A stretch of DNA of 64,000 nt from an uncultured Alphaproteobacteria bacterium (GCA_945957365.1 CAMFKI010000003.1:62001-126000); one strand, 5' to 3'; positions 49,395 to 58,088 are shown, numbered from the stretch's first letter. The notes: generated by a model not told the origin, from the sequence alone. Translations and numbers: made by a program.

Positions 49395-50282
49395 TCACTT
49401 CCAGTTGATGATGGGGTCCATGGCGGCGCGGAAGGCGGCTTTCTCTTCCGCCGTCAGAGGGCCCAGCGGCAGGCGGCTTTCGCCCACCGGAATGCCCTGC
49501 AGCTCGCAGCCGTATTTCACCTTCTGCACGAACTTGCCGGATTCGAGGATCGACATGGCGGTGAACAGCGTGGCCATCTGGGCGCGCGCCTTCTTCATGT
49601 CGCCTGAACGGTAGGTTCGGTCGAGGTCGCAGCAGGCCTTGGCCATGCAGTTGGCGGGTCCGCAGATCCAGCTGTCCGCTCCCCAGAGCATGAAGTCGAG
49701 TGCGGCATCGTCCGAACCCGAAACCAGCTGCAGGCGGCCCTCGTAGCGCGCGAAGATCTCGATCGCCCGCTGCAGCACGCCCGAGCTTTCCTTGATGCCG
49801 ATGACGCGCGGATGATCGGCCAGCGCATCGAGCACCTCGAAGCCGATCTCGACGCCGTCCTTGGCGGGATAGCTGTAGAGCACGATGTTGACGTCCACCG
49901 CGTCGAGCACCGCCTTGAAATGCGTGATCATCTCCTGCTGCGAGGGTTTGGTGTAGAACGGCACCGCCAGCAGCACGGTGTCGTAGCCGATCTCCTTCGC
50001 ACGCTTGGTGTTGGCAATGACGCCCTTGGTGTGCGGCGCATTGGTGCCCGCAATCAGCGTCTCGCCCGGCTTGGCGAAGTCCTTCACGAACCGCAGCACC
50101 GCGTCGCGCTCGGCATCCGACAGGAAGCTGTATTCGCCGGTGGAGCCGCAGGGCACCCAGCCGGTGACGCCCGCCTCGCGCAGCATGCTGAGCAGCTTCG
50201 CGAAGGCCGTGAAGTCGACCTCGCCCTTCGCGTCGAACGGCGTCACCAGGGCGGGCATCACGCCCGAAAGCTTCTTCTTCAT
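49395..50282 (-). CDS. dihydrodipicolinate synthase family lyase/deaminase
   Basis: 295-residue TIM-barrel class I aldolase-fold enzyme. Schiff-base Lys is in VIGIKESSG, and the catalytic Tyr in VLYSYPAKDG. The N-terminal VPCGSTGEYSFLSDAERDAV is the usual substrate-carboxylate loop. By context it is probably the 1-pyrroline-4-hydroxy-2-carboxylate deaminase of hydroxyproline degradation; other members are sugar-acid lyases. First gene of the minus-strand operon, facing the GntR regulator across an operator array. Confidence 0.87.
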   Translation of the reverse strand: MKKKLSGVMPALVTPFDAKGEVDFTAFAKLLSMLREAGVTGWVPCGSTGEYSFLSDAERDAVLRFVKDFAKPGETLIAGTNAPHTKGVIANTKRAKEIGYDTVLLAVPFYTKPSQQEMITHFKAVLDAVDVNIVLYSYPAKDGVEIGFEVLDALADHPRVIGIKESSGVLQRAIEIFARYEGRLQLVSGSDDAALDFMLWGADSWICGPANCMAKACCDLDRTYRSGDMKKARAQMATLFTAMSILESGKFVQKVKYGCELQGIPVGESRLPLGPLTAEEKAAFRAAMDPIINWK

Positions 50283-50307
50283 CGCTCAACTCCAAGTATC
50301 ATCTTGC

Positions 50308-50337
50308 TTGTCGACCAATTGTCGACTATTTGTCGAC
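50308..50337. promoter_or_regulatory. three phased TTGTCGAC boxes, candidate GntR/FCD operator
   Basis: TTGTCGAC begins at 50308, 50319 and 50330, an exact 11-bp period that places all copies on one face of the helix. The third extends to the palindrome TTGTCGACAA. FCD-type GntR regulators bind TTGTnnACAA-like sites. The array lies 26 bases from each start codon. Confidence 0.72.
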
Positions 50338-50362
50338 AAAGTCAAGCAGGGAGTTTCGGCCC

Positions 50363-51082
50363 ATGGCAAAACCGGTGAAGAAGGCGGCAAAGCCCCGCTC
50401 GGCGGGCTGGACCGGTGTCTACGAGACGCTCCGGCATGACATCCTGTCGCTGGCGCTGCCACCGGGCGAACTGCTTGACGAAATGGGCCTGTCGCGGCGC
50501 TTCGGCTTCTCGCGCTCGCCGATCCGCGAGGCGCTGATCAGGCTCTCGGGCGACGGCCTCGTGGTCAACCTCCCCAACCGCACCACCATCGTGGCGCCCG
50601 TCGACATCGCGCGCTTTCCGCAATACGTCGACGCCCTCGACCTCGCACAGCGCATCAACACCAGGCTCGCGGCGGAACTCCGCAGCGAGGCCGACATCAG
50701 GGACATCGAGGTGGCGCAGAAAGGTTTCATCGCGGCGGTGACGTCGAAGGATCACCTCGCCATGTCGGAGGCCAACAAGGACTTCCACATGGCGATCGCG
50801 CGGGCCGGCCGGAACGCCTATTTCGCCGCCTTCTACGAGAAGCTGCTCGACGAGGGCCGGCGCATCCTGCACATGCACTTCGACTACATCGAGAAGACCA
50901 ACGACGGCCGCCTGCTCACCGACGAGCACGAGGAGATGATCGACGCCATCCGCGCCAGGGACGTGGCCCGCGCCGACCGGCTGGCGCATGACCATTCCCG
51001 CCAGTTCCGCGACCGCTTCCTCGATTTCCTGCGTGCGAACTACACCTCCGCCATCGACCTGTCGGCCAAGGCGCGGGCCTAG
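50363..51082 (+). CDS. GntR family regulator, FCD subfamily
   Basis: 239-residue regulator. N-terminal winged helix: [20 protein letters not shown] and [20 protein letters not shown]. The C-terminal all-helical FCD effector domain includes [20 protein letters not shown] and [14 protein letters not shown], with Asp/His metal ligands. ATG at 50363 has GGGAG upstream. Divergent to the hydroxyproline-type operon with three TTGTCGAC boxes between, so it very probably controls that operon and itself. Confidence 0.9.
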   Translation: MAKPVKKAAKPRSAGWTGVYETLRHDILSLALPPGELLDEMGLSRRFGFSRSPIREALIRLSGDGLVVNLPNRTTIVAPVDIARFPQYVDALDLAQRINTRLAAELRSEADIRDIEVAQKGFIAAVTSKDHLAMSEANKDFHMAIARAGRNAYFAAFYEKLLDEGRRILHMHFDYIEKTNDGRLLTDEHEEMIDAIRARDVARADRLAHDHSRQFRDRFLDFLRANYTSAIDLSAKARA

Positions 51083-51573
51083 CCGGTCTCGAAATCGCCG
51101 GGCTGCGGCGGCGCAATGGGCGTGAACAGGGCGCGGTCCGGCTTCAGGTCGATCAACGGCGTGCCGTCGAGGCAGTCGAGCCCGCGTACCCTGAGGATTG
51201 CCCCGTCGACGGAGAGCAGGTCCACGATGGACGTACCGATCGGGTTTGGCCGCACCGGCGTGCGCAGCGCGAAGGTGCCGCGCACCTCGCCGTTGTTGGC
51301 GGGGCTCTGCAGCACCAGGTCACGCCGCGAGTGATGCAGCCAGTACAACACTTCGAGGCGCGAATACTTCGCGATGCCGGCGAGCGCCGGTACCCAGGGC
51401 TGGTGGATTTCGATTTCGCAGACGGGACCATCCGCACGGCCCTGGCGCGGGCACGCCAGGCGCGACGTCCATGGCGTCCGGATGGTGCCGATGAATTCAA
51501 GCTGCGCGTCGAACACCGCCGCGGCGTGCCTGGCGACCAGAACCTCGTTGCGGCGAACCTCGTTCTCGCGCAC
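51079..51573 (-). CDS. trmO: tRNA N6-methyltransferase TrmO/TsaA family
   Basis: 164-residue SAM-dependent methyltransferase of the TsaA/TrmO family, which methylates t6A37 of some tRNAs. Typical motifs: FIGTIRTPW near the N-terminus, [12 protein letters not shown], and [21 protein letters not shown]. coli TrmO is about 235 residues; this short form has only the TsaA domain. The GTG at 51573, five bases past the molbindin stop, gives an N-terminus ([11 protein letters not shown]) that fits rhizobial relatives; a GTG at residue 20 is the alternative. Stop overlaps the GntR stop by four bases. Confidence 0.82.
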   Translation of the reverse strand: MRENEVRRNEVLVARHAAAVFDAQLEFIGTIRTPWTSRLACPRQGRADGPVCEIEIHQPWVPALAGIAKYSRLEVLYWLHHSRRDLVLQSPANNGEVRGTFALRTPVRPNPIGTSIVDLLSVDGAILRVRGLDCLDGTPLIDLKPDRALFTPIAPPQPGDFETG

Positions 51574-51578
51574 CAAGC

Positions 51579-51785
51579 TCAGTCGACCCCGACCATCACG
51601 TCGGATGCCTTGACCACCGCATAGGCCGTCTTGCCCTTGGCAAGCTTCAGCTCGTCCACCGCCTCGTTGGTGATGGCGGAGGTGATGACCGCATTGCCGA
51701 TGTCGATGCGCACATGCGAGGTGGTCGCCCCCTTCACCACTTCGACCACCGTTCCCTTGATGACATTGCGTGCACTTATCTTCAC
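51579..51785 (-). CDS. mop: molbindin (Mop domain) molybdate-binding protein
   Basis: 68-residue single TOBE/Mop-domain protein that stores or buffers molybdate. The sequence [20 protein letters not shown], then [21 protein letters not shown], is classical molbindin. The GTG start at 51785 has AAGGAGA upstream. A ModE-type Mo-box lies between it and modA, so both are likely molybdate-regulated. Confidence 0.92.
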   Translation of the reverse strand: MKISARNVIKGTVVEVVKGATTSHVRIDIGNAVITSAITNEAVDELKLAKGKTAYAVVKASDVMVGVD

Positions 51786-51874
51786 GGCGGATCTCCTTCG
51801 CTGTAGCTGGATGAACACAGCCAGTGCGCCTGGCTGTGGCTGTCTCGTGTCCGCTCTTGCGGCAACTCGCCACT

Positions 51875-51898
51875 TGTTATAGTTGGTTGGGCATAACG
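51875..51898. promoter_or_regulatory. ModE-type Mo-box between mop and modA
   Basis: GTTAT - 12 bases - ATAACG matches the half-sites and spacing of the Mo-box consensus (CGTTATATA-N6-TATATAACG). It is 42 bases before the modA ATG and 90 bases before the mop GTG. Confidence 0.62.
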
Positions 51899-51939
51899 GT
51901 CAAGCCGATACCCGGCACCCGCAATGGAGGACACGCAAC

Positions 51940-52725
51940 ATGATCAACCGCAGGACGCTGGTGCGCAGCATCGCCGCCGCCGCGCTGGCGCTCTCCGTCA
52001 GCTTCGCGCCGGCGCTGGCCGCTGACAAGGTGAGCGTCTTCGCCGCCGCCAGCCTCAAGAACGCGCTCGATGACGTGAGCGCCGCCTGGAAGACCGGCAC
52101 CGGCAAGGAAACCACCAACACCTTCGCAGCGAGCTCGGCGCTCGCCAAGCAGATCGAGGGCGGCGCCCCCGCCGACATCTTCATCTCCGCCGACCTCGAC
52201 TGGATGAAGTATCTCGCCGACAAGAAGCTCATTGCCGAAGGCACCCAGGTGAACCTGCTTGGCAACACGCTGGTGCTGGTGGCGCCGGCCGACTCCAAGG
52301 CCTCCGTCACCATCGCCCCGGGCTTCGACCTCGCCGGCGTGCTCAATGGCGGCAAGCTCGCCGTGTGCGACGTCAAGACCGTGCCCGCCGGCAAATACGG
52401 CAAGGCGGCGCTCGAGAAGCTCGGCGTCTGGGACAAGGTCGCGGGCAATATCGCCCAGACCGAGAACGTGCGCGCCGCGCTGAAGCTCGTCGCCACCGGT
52501 GAGGCACCCGCCGGCATCGTCTACCAGACCGACGCCAACGAGGAGAAGAAGGTCAAGGTGCTCGGCACCTTCCCGGCGGACACGCATCCGAAGATCGTCT
52601 ATCCGGCGGCCCTCGTGGCGGCCTCGAAGAACCCCGACGCCAAGGACTTCCTCGCCTTCCTCCAGTCCCCCAAGGCGCTCGACATCTTCAAGGCGCACGG
52701 GTTCATCATCCTGGCTGGGAACTAG
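51940..52725 (+). CDS. modA: molybdate ABC transporter substrate-binding protein ModA
   Basis: 261-residue periplasmic protein. Signal peptide ends near ALAADK. The mature N-terminus VSVFAAASLKNALDDV supplies the oxyanion-binding Ser; FAASSALAKQIEGGAPADIF and ADLDWMKYL are ModA signatures. TGGAGG precedes the ATG. A strong terminator follows immediately, so the channel and ATPase genes modB and modC are not in this operon. Confidence 0.93.
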   Translation: MINRRTLVRSIAAAALALSVSFAPALAADKVSVFAAASLKNALDDVSAAWKTGTGKETTNTFAASSALAKQIEGGAPADIFISADLDWMKYLADKKLIAEGTQVNLLGNTLVLVAPADSKASVTIAPGFDLAGVLNGGKLAVCDVKTVPAGKYGKAALEKLGVWDKVAGNIAQTENVRAALKLVATGEAPAGIVYQTDANEEKKVKVLGTFPADTHPKIVYPAALVAASKNPDAKDFLAFLQSPKALDIFKAHGFIILAGN

Positions 52726-52743
52726 CCAGACTCGGACACAAGA

Positions 52744-52778
52744 AACCCGCGGTCCCAGAGGGCGCCGCGGGTTTTTTT
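52744..52778 (+). terminator. rho-independent terminator after modA
   Basis: AACCCGCGG pairs with CCGCGGGTT, followed by a run of seven T. It lies 18 bases past the modA stop. Confidence 0.9.
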
Positions 52779-52815
52779 GTTGTCGTCAGGACCGGATGAA
52801 ACCCCGGTCAGAAAC

Positions 52816-53268
52816 TCAATGGGCGATGGACGCGAAGCCAGCCTGGGTCGGAACGAAATCCTCGATGCCGGCAGCCGAAGCTTCGAGCGTGTCGAGGCCT
52901 TCCATGTGGCGCTGCAGGGTCATCTGCGCGGAGATGAGCTTGGCGCGCAGCGTGTGGTTCTGTTCGGTGAGAAGGTTGACGATGCGGTCGAACTGGCGGA
53001 GTTTCTCGTCCTGCATCTCGAGTTCCTGGCCGCGGCGCTGGCTGTCGGCGAGGGCGCGCTGGCCGAAAGCCGTGAGCTCGTTCTCGGTCGAGGAGGCCAG
53101 CACTTCGGCGCCGAAGCCGACGGCCACGCTCAGCAGGGTGAGCGCCAGGGCGGCGGGCAGCAGGGCGGAGGTTTCGGGAAGGGCCCACACGAAGCCGGTC
53201 AGCGGCAGGCTCACGAGAAGCACCACCTTGCACAGCATGCGGAGAACACGACGATTTTCTGCGGTCAT
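52816..53268 (-). CDS. membrane protein with C-terminal coiled coil, unknown function
   Basis: 150-residue protein. Two hydrophobic helices (VVLLVSLPLTGFVWAL and LLPAALALTLLSVAVGFGAE) are followed by a charged coiled coil (LADSQRRGQELEMQDEKLRQ and on) of about 70 residues. The ATG at 53268 sits behind GGAGGA. It is probably an inner-membrane protein with a cytoplasmic or periplasmic coiled coil. I do not recognise a family. Confidence 0.75.
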   Translation of the reverse strand: MTAENRRVLRMLCKVVLLVSLPLTGFVWALPETSALLPAALALTLLSVAVGFGAEVLASSTENELTAFGQRALADSQRRGQELEMQDEKLRQFDRIVNLLTEQNHTLRAKLISAQMTLQRHMEGLDTLEASAAGIEDFVPTQAGFASIAH

Positions 53269-53657
53269 ACTCATTCCTCCAGAAACGTCCAACCTTACGA
53301 GGTGTGGCCCTGCGCGGGGGTTACCAGAAGTCGCGCTTGGTGGAGATACCTAGCAGTTTTAACATATGAATCAATACAATCCGGTTGGCTCTCCCAAGGT
53401 CAAACTGTGGCGGATTGTCGCATGCATTATGATATATGCCATAGTCAATATATGTCAAAACCGCATGGCTGACGGCATATTCACGGCAAGGCATGTATAA
53501 AATGCATGTCTTGCCTATTTGTGATTGGTGCTGCGACCACTTTTGAACAGATCGTTCGCCCTTTCGAAGTGCTTGTGAGGCTTCGCGAGTGATGCCTACT
53601 ATTCATCTGCGCGCAGTGGAAAAGTAACATTTGCATGCGCAGCGAGGGGTCAAGGGT
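53269..53657. other. AT-rich divergent intergenic region
   Basis: 390 bases, unusually A/T-rich between 53350 and 53520. It contains two ATATATG direct repeats (about 53432 and 53449) and several GCAT-containing palindromes. A stem-loop at 53485-53515 pairs GGCAAGgCATG with CATGtCTTGCC around nine bases. No gene with a ribosome site is seen. Confidence 0.5.
53485..53515. terminator. imperfect 11-bp stem-loop in the AT-rich region
   Basis: GGCAAGGCATG ... CATGTCTTGCC with one G-T pair and a nine-base loop, followed by TATTTG on the plus strand. It could be a terminator or an operator; no gene ends immediately upstream. Confidence 0.35.
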
Positions 53658-54140
53658 ATGTTGAACGCGTCGACTTCCACCTCCGTCACATGGGCTCCCG
53701 CCGAGAGCAGGCTGCCCTCCCCGCCGGCGCTGGGCGCCGACCCGCTGACCATGCTGACCCTGCGCTTCGTCGCACATCTTCCCTATTTCAAGGTCGCCTC
53801 CATGCTGATGCTTCCCCAAGGGCTCAGCAATGCGGGCGTTCTGGTGACGACGCTGGTGTTCGCCCTCGCCTGCCTCGTCGCCTCGCGGTGGAGTGCCGGG
53901 CTGCGGCGGTCGGCCGCCGTGCTTCCCCACCCGGCGGTCCTGCCGCTGCTCGGCGCCACCGCCGTGCTCACCACCATGATGGCGGCGGGGCCCGCCATCG
54001 CCATGCTGCTGCCGCGCCACCCCGAGCTGGCGGCAGACGCCTTGACCGCGATCCCGGCCTACTTCCTCCTCGTCGCTCCGGTCTGTGCCGGCTTCCTGGC
54101 CGCCCAGCTGCTCACCGTCCCGCGCCGCAAGGCGCGCTGA
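53658..54140 (+). CDS. hypothetical membrane protein, three to four helices
   Basis: 160-residue protein. Polar N-terminus, then helices around LSNAGVLVTTLVFALACLVA, PLLGATAVLTTMMAAGPAIA and AYFLLVAPVCAGFLAAQLLT. The ATG at 53658 has AAGGG upstream. It has its own AT-rich promoter region. No family recognised. Confidence 0.65.
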   Translation: MLNASTSTSVTWAPAESRLPSPPALGADPLTMLTLRFVAHLPYFKVASMLMLPQGLSNAGVLVTTLVFALACLVASRWSAGLRRSAAVLPHPAVLPLLGATAVLTTMMAAGPAIAMLLPRHPELAADALTAIPAYFLLVAPVCAGFLAAQLLTVPRRKAR

Positions 54141-54294
54141 GCGCTCACCCGGCTTTCACAACCCGCTGGTGTAGCCTAGCTATAACCCTCGACGGGACAG
54201 GCCCTCCATCGCCTGTTCCGTCATCTTTGTTTCGTGCGGCCGTGCCGGCTGTGTCATCCTGCAGTCCGGAGTGGTCGGGCAATGGAGGTAGGAC

Positions 54295-54690
54295 ATGGAC
54301 ATCAGGCGCAGCGGTTCGCAGCCCTCGGGCAAGGGGCCGGCGGACTGGTTCACCGGAACGGTGCGGATCGACCCCCTGCATTCCGCCCCCGATCCCGCCC
54401 GCGTCGCCATGGCGCTCATCACCTTCGAACCCGGCGCCCGCACCGCCTGGCACACCCATCCGCTGGGCCAGACGCTGATCGTCATGTCGGGTTCAGGCCT
54501 CGTGCAGCGCCACGGCGGCCCCATCGAAGTCATCCACCCCGGTGACGTCGTGTGGTTCGCACCGGGCGAAAAGCACTGGCACGGCGCCGCCCCCACCACC
54601 GCCATGAGCCACATCGCCATCCAGGAACGCCTCGACGGCAAGGCCGTCGACTGGCTGGAACACGTCACCGACGCCCAATATCAGCCCTGA
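54295..54690 (+). CDS. cupin domain-containing protein
   Basis: 131-residue single-domain cupin. The metal motif 1 is [20 protein letters not shown] and motif 2 [17 protein letters not shown], each with His ligands. It resembles the [15 protein letters not shown] subgroup often annotated as (R)-mandelonitrile-lyase-like or carboxymuconolactone-associated cupins. GGAGG lies 8 bases before the ATG. Probably a small metalloenzyme of unknown substrate. Confidence 0.88.
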   Translation: MDIRRSGSQPSGKGPADWFTGTVRIDPLHSAPDPARVAMALITFEPGARTAWHTHPLGQTLIVMSGSGLVQRHGGPIEVIHPGDVVWFAPGEKHWHGAAPTTAMSHIAIQERLDGKAVDWLEHVTDAQYQP

Positions 54691-54707
54691 CGCCCCCGAA
54701 AACAAAA

Positions 54708-54736
54708 GAACCGCCTGACCATGGGTCAGGCGGTTC
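54708..54736 (-). terminator. terminator downstream of tRNA-Met
   Basis: GAACCGCCTGACC and its exact complement form a 13-bp stem with a 3-base loop; on the minus strand it is followed by TTTTGTTTTCG. It also lies just after the plus-strand cupin gene. Confidence 0.8.
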
Positions 54737-54743
54737 CGGAAAC

Positions 54744-54820
54744 TGGTAGCGGGAGAGGGAGTTGAACCCCCGACCCCAGGATTATGATTCCCGTGCTCTA
54801 ACCAACTGAGCTACCCCGCC
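54744..54820 (-). tRNA. tRNA-Met (CAT), elongator type
   Basis: 77-base cloverleaf read on the minus strand, beginning GGCGGGGTAGCTCAGTTGG and ending with encoded CCA. D-arm GCTC/GAGC, anticodon stem CGGGA/TCCTG with loop ATCATAA (anticodon CAT), T-arm with GGTTCAA. The first base pair is normal (G-C type acceptor), not the unpaired end of an initiator tRNA. A lysidine-type tRNA-Ile2 is the only alternative; the sequence matches alphaproteobacterial elongator Met tRNA. Confidence 0.93.
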
Positions 54821-54857
54821 GAAGTGGCGCGGATATAGGGCGGCGGCGGGTTTGAAG

Positions 54858-55667
54858 TCAAGCCGCGTGTTCGCCCTCGTGCTCGTGCTCCTGGTCGCTG
54901 TCCCGATCCTTCTGGATGAAGGTGCGGTAGAGCGAAATGAACAGGAAATAGAGGCTCGCCGCCACCCACACCCAGAGCTGGATGGTCTCGACCTTGCCCC
55001 AGCCCGCGCGGTCCTTGGCCTGGATGATGAGGGAGAGCGACATGGCCGCCCACAGCACCGTCATCGGCACGGTGATCTCGCGCCAGTGGGCCACCCGCAG
55101 GGGGTGCACGAACTTGATCGGGATGAAGGTGAGAATGCACAGGAAGGCGATGGTCACGAGGTTGGCCCAGGGGCCTGTCTGCAGCACGAAGAAATACAGC
55201 ACCACCACGTTCCACAGCGCCGGGAAGCCGACGAAGTAATAGTCGTCCGACTTCATGCCGACATTGGCGAAGGTGTAGCACGAGACCGCCATGATGGCCG
55301 CCGCCGAGATCAGGCTCCAGGTCTGGCCGGAAAAGAAGAAGTTCACCGGCGTCATGTCGAACCAGTAGACCATGAGCGCCGGCACCGCCACGTAGGTGAA
55401 GAAGTCGATGACGTTGTCGAGCGTGCGGCCATCGACATTTGGCGTGTATTCGAGGACGCGGGCCTTTCTTGCCAGCGTGCCGTCCACCCCGTCGACGAAC
55501 AAGGCGAGCCCCAGCCACATGAAGGCTGCAACCGCGTCGTTCTTCAGCACCGAGACGAGCGCCAGGAAGCCGAGCACGATGCCACAGGTGGTGAAGGCAT
55601 GGACCGCCCACGCGACACCCTTCTTTACCTCGCGGTCGAGGTTCGGGTGCAGGTTGATCTTGGCCAA
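54858..55667 (-). CDS. pcs: phosphatidylcholine synthase
   Basis: 269-residue integral-membrane CDP-alcohol phosphatidyltransferase that joins choline to CDP-diacylglycerol. The catalytic motif is split across DGVDGTLARKA and DGRTLDNVIDF, giving D-G-x2-A-R ... G-x3-D-x3-D with the 12-residue gap characteristic of Pcs. About eight helices follow. A TTG start at 55667 is supported by GGGAGA nine bases upstream; no in-frame ATG fits. The enzyme is a hallmark of Rhizobiales and symbiotic/pathogenic relatives. A His/Glu-rich tail ends the protein. Confidence 0.88.
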   Translation of the reverse strand: MAKINLHPNLDREVKKGVAWAVHAFTTCGIVLGFLALVSVLKNDAVAAFMWLGLALFVDGVDGTLARKARVLEYTPNVDGRTLDNVIDFFTYVAVPALMVYWFDMTPVNFFFSGQTWSLISAAAIMAVSCYTFANVGMKSDDYYFVGFPALWNVVVLYFFVLQTGPWANLVTIAFLCILTFIPIKFVHPLRVAHWREITVPMTVLWAAMSLSLIIQAKDRAGWGKVETIQLWVWVAASLYFLFISLYRTFIQKDRDSDQEHEHEGEHAA

Positions 55668-55782
55668 GGCACGGATTCTCCCATGTGAGGCCCGACTATA
55701 GGAAAGCCGTGTGCCGGAGGCAAATGGCAAGGCCCACTTGCAAGTCTCTCGCGATCCGGGGCAACGCTCTCCCGGCAGGGTT

Positions 55783-56931
55783 TCAGCCGCGGCCGATGAA
55801 TCCGCCGCCCAGCACGCGCTGGCCCGGCCCCTCTCCGGCATAGAGCACGCAGGCCTGCCCGGGCGAGACGCCATGTTCCCCGCCGCGGATGGTGACGACG
55901 GGGCCATTGCCTTCGAGCCGGATGTCGGCCGGCACCGGCGGCCGCGCCGAGCGGATCTTGGCGTAGACCGCTCGTGGCGTGGGGCTGAGCGGCTCGCCCA
56001 GCCAGTTGAGGCCGGTGACCGGGATATCCTCCTGGCGCAGCGCCTCGCGTGGGCCCACGACCACGCGCTTCGCCGCGGCGTCGATCTTCACCACATAGAG
56101 CGGCTCGGCCCCGGCGATCCCGAGACCCCTTCGCTGGCCGATCGTGTAGTGGATGATGCCCTCGTGCCGGCCCAGCACCTGGCCGTCGCGGTCGACGATG
56201 TCGCCCGGCGCCACGGCATCGGGGCGCAGCTTGCGGATCAAAGCGGCATAGTCACCGTCCGGCACGAAGCAGATGTCCTGGCTGTCGGGCTTGTCCGCCA
56301 CGTCGAGTCCCAGTTCGGCGGCAATGGCGCGGGTCTCCGTCTTGGTGAGCGCGCCCAGCGGAAAGCGCAGGTAGTCGAGCTGGGCCTGCGTGGTGCCGAA
56401 CAGGAAATAGCTCTGGTCGCGCGACAGGTCGGCGGGCGTGAACATGTCGCGCGTCGGTGACCCATCGCCGCGCGCCCGGCTCTCCACATAATGGCCGGTC
56501 GCCATCGCCGCCGCATCGAGCTCCTGTGAGCGCGCCAGCAGGTCGGCGAACTTGACGGTGCGGTTGCAGGTGACACAGGGGATGGGCGTCTCGCCGCCCA
56601 GATAGCTTTCGACGAATTCATCGATCACCGCCTCCCTGAAGCGGGATTCGAAATCCAGCACGTAATGCGGAATGCCGATGGCGGAGGCCGCCCGCCGCGC
56701 GTCGTGGATGTCCTGCCCGGCACAGCAGGCACCCTTCCGGCGCACCGCCTCGCCGTGGTCATAGAGCTGCAGCGTGATGCCCACCACGTCGAAGCCGGCC
56801 TGCTTGAGCAGGGCCGCCGCAACCGTCGAATCGACGCCTCCCGACATGGCGCAGACCACGCGGATTGAGCCCGGGTCGCCGGCCAGGCCGACCGTCTCGC
56901 GCACGCCATCGATGAGGCCCTGTCCGATCAT
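55783..56931 (-). CDS. mnmA: tRNA-specific 2-thiouridylase MnmA
   Basis: 382-residue enzyme that makes s2U34 in Lys, Glu and Gln tRNAs. The PP-loop SGGVDS lies at residues 30-35; catalytic cysteines are in [12 protein letters not shown] and [13 protein letters not shown]. Length and layout are normal. Monocistronic on the minus strand, divergent to sciP. Confidence 0.95.
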   Translation of the reverse strand: MIGQGLIDGVRETVGLAGDPGSIRVVCAMSGGVDSTVAAALLKQAGFDVVGITLQLYDHGEAVRRKGACCAGQDIHDARRAASAIGIPHYVLDFESRFREAVIDEFVESYLGGETPIPCVTCNRTVKFADLLARSQELDAAAMATGHYVESRARGDGSPTRDMFTPADLSRDQSYFLFGTTQAQLDYLRFPLGALTKTETRAIAAELGLDVADKPDSQDICFVPDGDYAALIRKLRPDAVAPGDIVDRDGQVLGRHEGIIHYTIGQRRGLGIAGAEPLYVVKIDAAAKRVVVGPREALRQEDIPVTGLNWLGEPLSPTPRAVYAKIRSARPPVPADIRLEGNGPVVTIRGGEHGVSPGQACVLYAGEGPGQRVLGGGFIGRG

Positions 56932-57117
56932 GATCGCCGCCTAGATGGGGGATGGCGGGCCGAATGTAAACCGCCCGAGGCCCGAGGTTGTAGCGAAATG
57001 ACACCGCCGGAGGTTCCGCGTTTGGGATTTCTTCAGACCTACTTAGGCGATTTTTAAGAGGGCGCGCCTAGGGTTAGGGCCAGTGAGTAGGTGCGTATCG
57101 AGTTGGTTGAGTCTTTC

Positions 57118-57396
57118 ATGAACGGTCAGTTGCGTTCCCGCGTGAACTACGTCATCGGCCCCGATGGCAGCCCGCTGACGGTTGCCGATCTGCCGCCCCC
57201 CGGCAATCAGCGCTGGGTGATCCGCCGCAAGGCGGAGGTGGTGGCGGCCGTGCGGGGCGGTTTGTTGAGTTTGGAAGAGGCGTGCGATCGCTACGTCTTG
57301 ACCGTCGAGGAGTATCTGAGCTGGCAGCGGTCGATTGACCGCCACGGGCTCGCCGGGCTGCGGACCACCCGCATCCAGGACTATCGTTCGAACTGA
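57118..57396 (+). CDS. sciP: CtrA inhibitor SciP (DUF1153)
   Basis: 92-residue helix-turn-helix protein that binds CtrA and blocks its transcriptional activation in Caulobacter and relatives. Nearly the whole length is diagnostic: NGQLRSRVNYVIGPDGSPLT, RWVIRRKAEVVAAVRGGLLS and LTVEEYLSWQRSIDRHGLAG. The ATG at 57118 matches the known N-terminus. A GANTC site (GAGTC, 57109-57113) lies four bases before it. Its presence with ctrA and chpT five to seven kb away completes a cell-cycle regulatory set. Confidence 0.94.
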   Translation: MNGQLRSRVNYVIGPDGSPLTVADLPPPGNQRWVIRRKAEVVAAVRGGLLSLEEACDRYVLTVEEYLSWQRSIDRHGLAGLRTTRIQDYRSN

Positions 57397-57422
57397 GTCT
57401 CTGCAAAAAAACTTTCCGATCC

Positions 57423-57456
57423 GGGGCCGGAGTTTCACTCCGGCCCCTTTCGTTTT
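57423..57456 (+). terminator. rho-independent terminator of sciP
   Basis: GGGGCCGGAGT pairs with ACTCCGGCCCC around three bases, followed by TTTCGTTTT; 27 bases past the sciP stop. Confidence 0.88.
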
Positions 57457-57485
57457 CGCCGGCCGCTGTGGCAGGATCGCCCGCG

Positions 57486-58088
57486 ATGAAAGTCCTTGTC
57501 CTCCACGCCCATCCCAAAATCTCGTCGTCCGTGGTGCAGCGCGCCATGCTGCGCGCCATCGAGGGCCTCGACGACGTCAGCACCGTCGATCTCTATGCCG
57601 AGTATCCCGCCTTCGATATCGACGTGGCGCGCGAGCAGCACCGCCTGCTGACGCATGACGTGATCGTGCTGCAGCATCCCTTCTACTGGTATTCCTCGCC
57701 CGCCATCATCAAGGAATGGCAGGACCTGGTGCTGGAGAACGGCTGGGCCTATGGCCCGGGCGGCACCAGGCTCGCCGGCCGCTACCTGATGTCGGCCATC
57801 TCGACCGGCGGGCCGGAAGCGGTCTACCACCGCGAGGGCCGCAACCGGTTCGAGATCACCGAGCTTCTGGCCCCCTTCAACCAGACGGCCTATCTCTGCT
57901 CGATGGCCTGGCTCAGCCCCTTCGTCATCCACTCCGGCCGCCGCATGTCGGGGGGCGAACTCTCCACCGCCGCGGAAACCTACCGCGACCTGATCGTCGG
58001 CCTGCGGGACGGCACGATCGATCCGATGCAGCGCCTCGCGCCCGGCTACACACTGCCGCCGGCCTTCGCCGAAGGGAGCCGCCGGTGA
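57486..58088 (+). CDS. kefF: NAD(P)H oxidoreductase, KefF-like ancillary protein
   Basis: 200-residue flavodoxin-fold quinone reductase. VLHAHPKISSSVVQRAML binds FMN phosphate; LQHPFYWYSSPAIIKEWQDL is the KefF/modulator-of-drug-activity signature. KefF activates the glutathione-gated potassium efflux channel KefC, and the kefC gene starts within the kefF stop codon, supporting this role. Confidence 0.9.
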   Translation: MKVLVLHAHPKISSSVVQRAMLRAIEGLDDVSTVDLYAEYPAFDIDVAREQHRLLTHDVIVLQHPFYWYSSPAIIKEWQDLVLENGWAYGPGGTRLAGRYLMSAISTGGPEAVYHREGRNRFEITELLAPFNQTAYLCSMAWLSPFVIHSGRRMSGGELSTAAETYRDLIVGLRDGTIDPMQRLAPGYTLPPAFAEGSRR

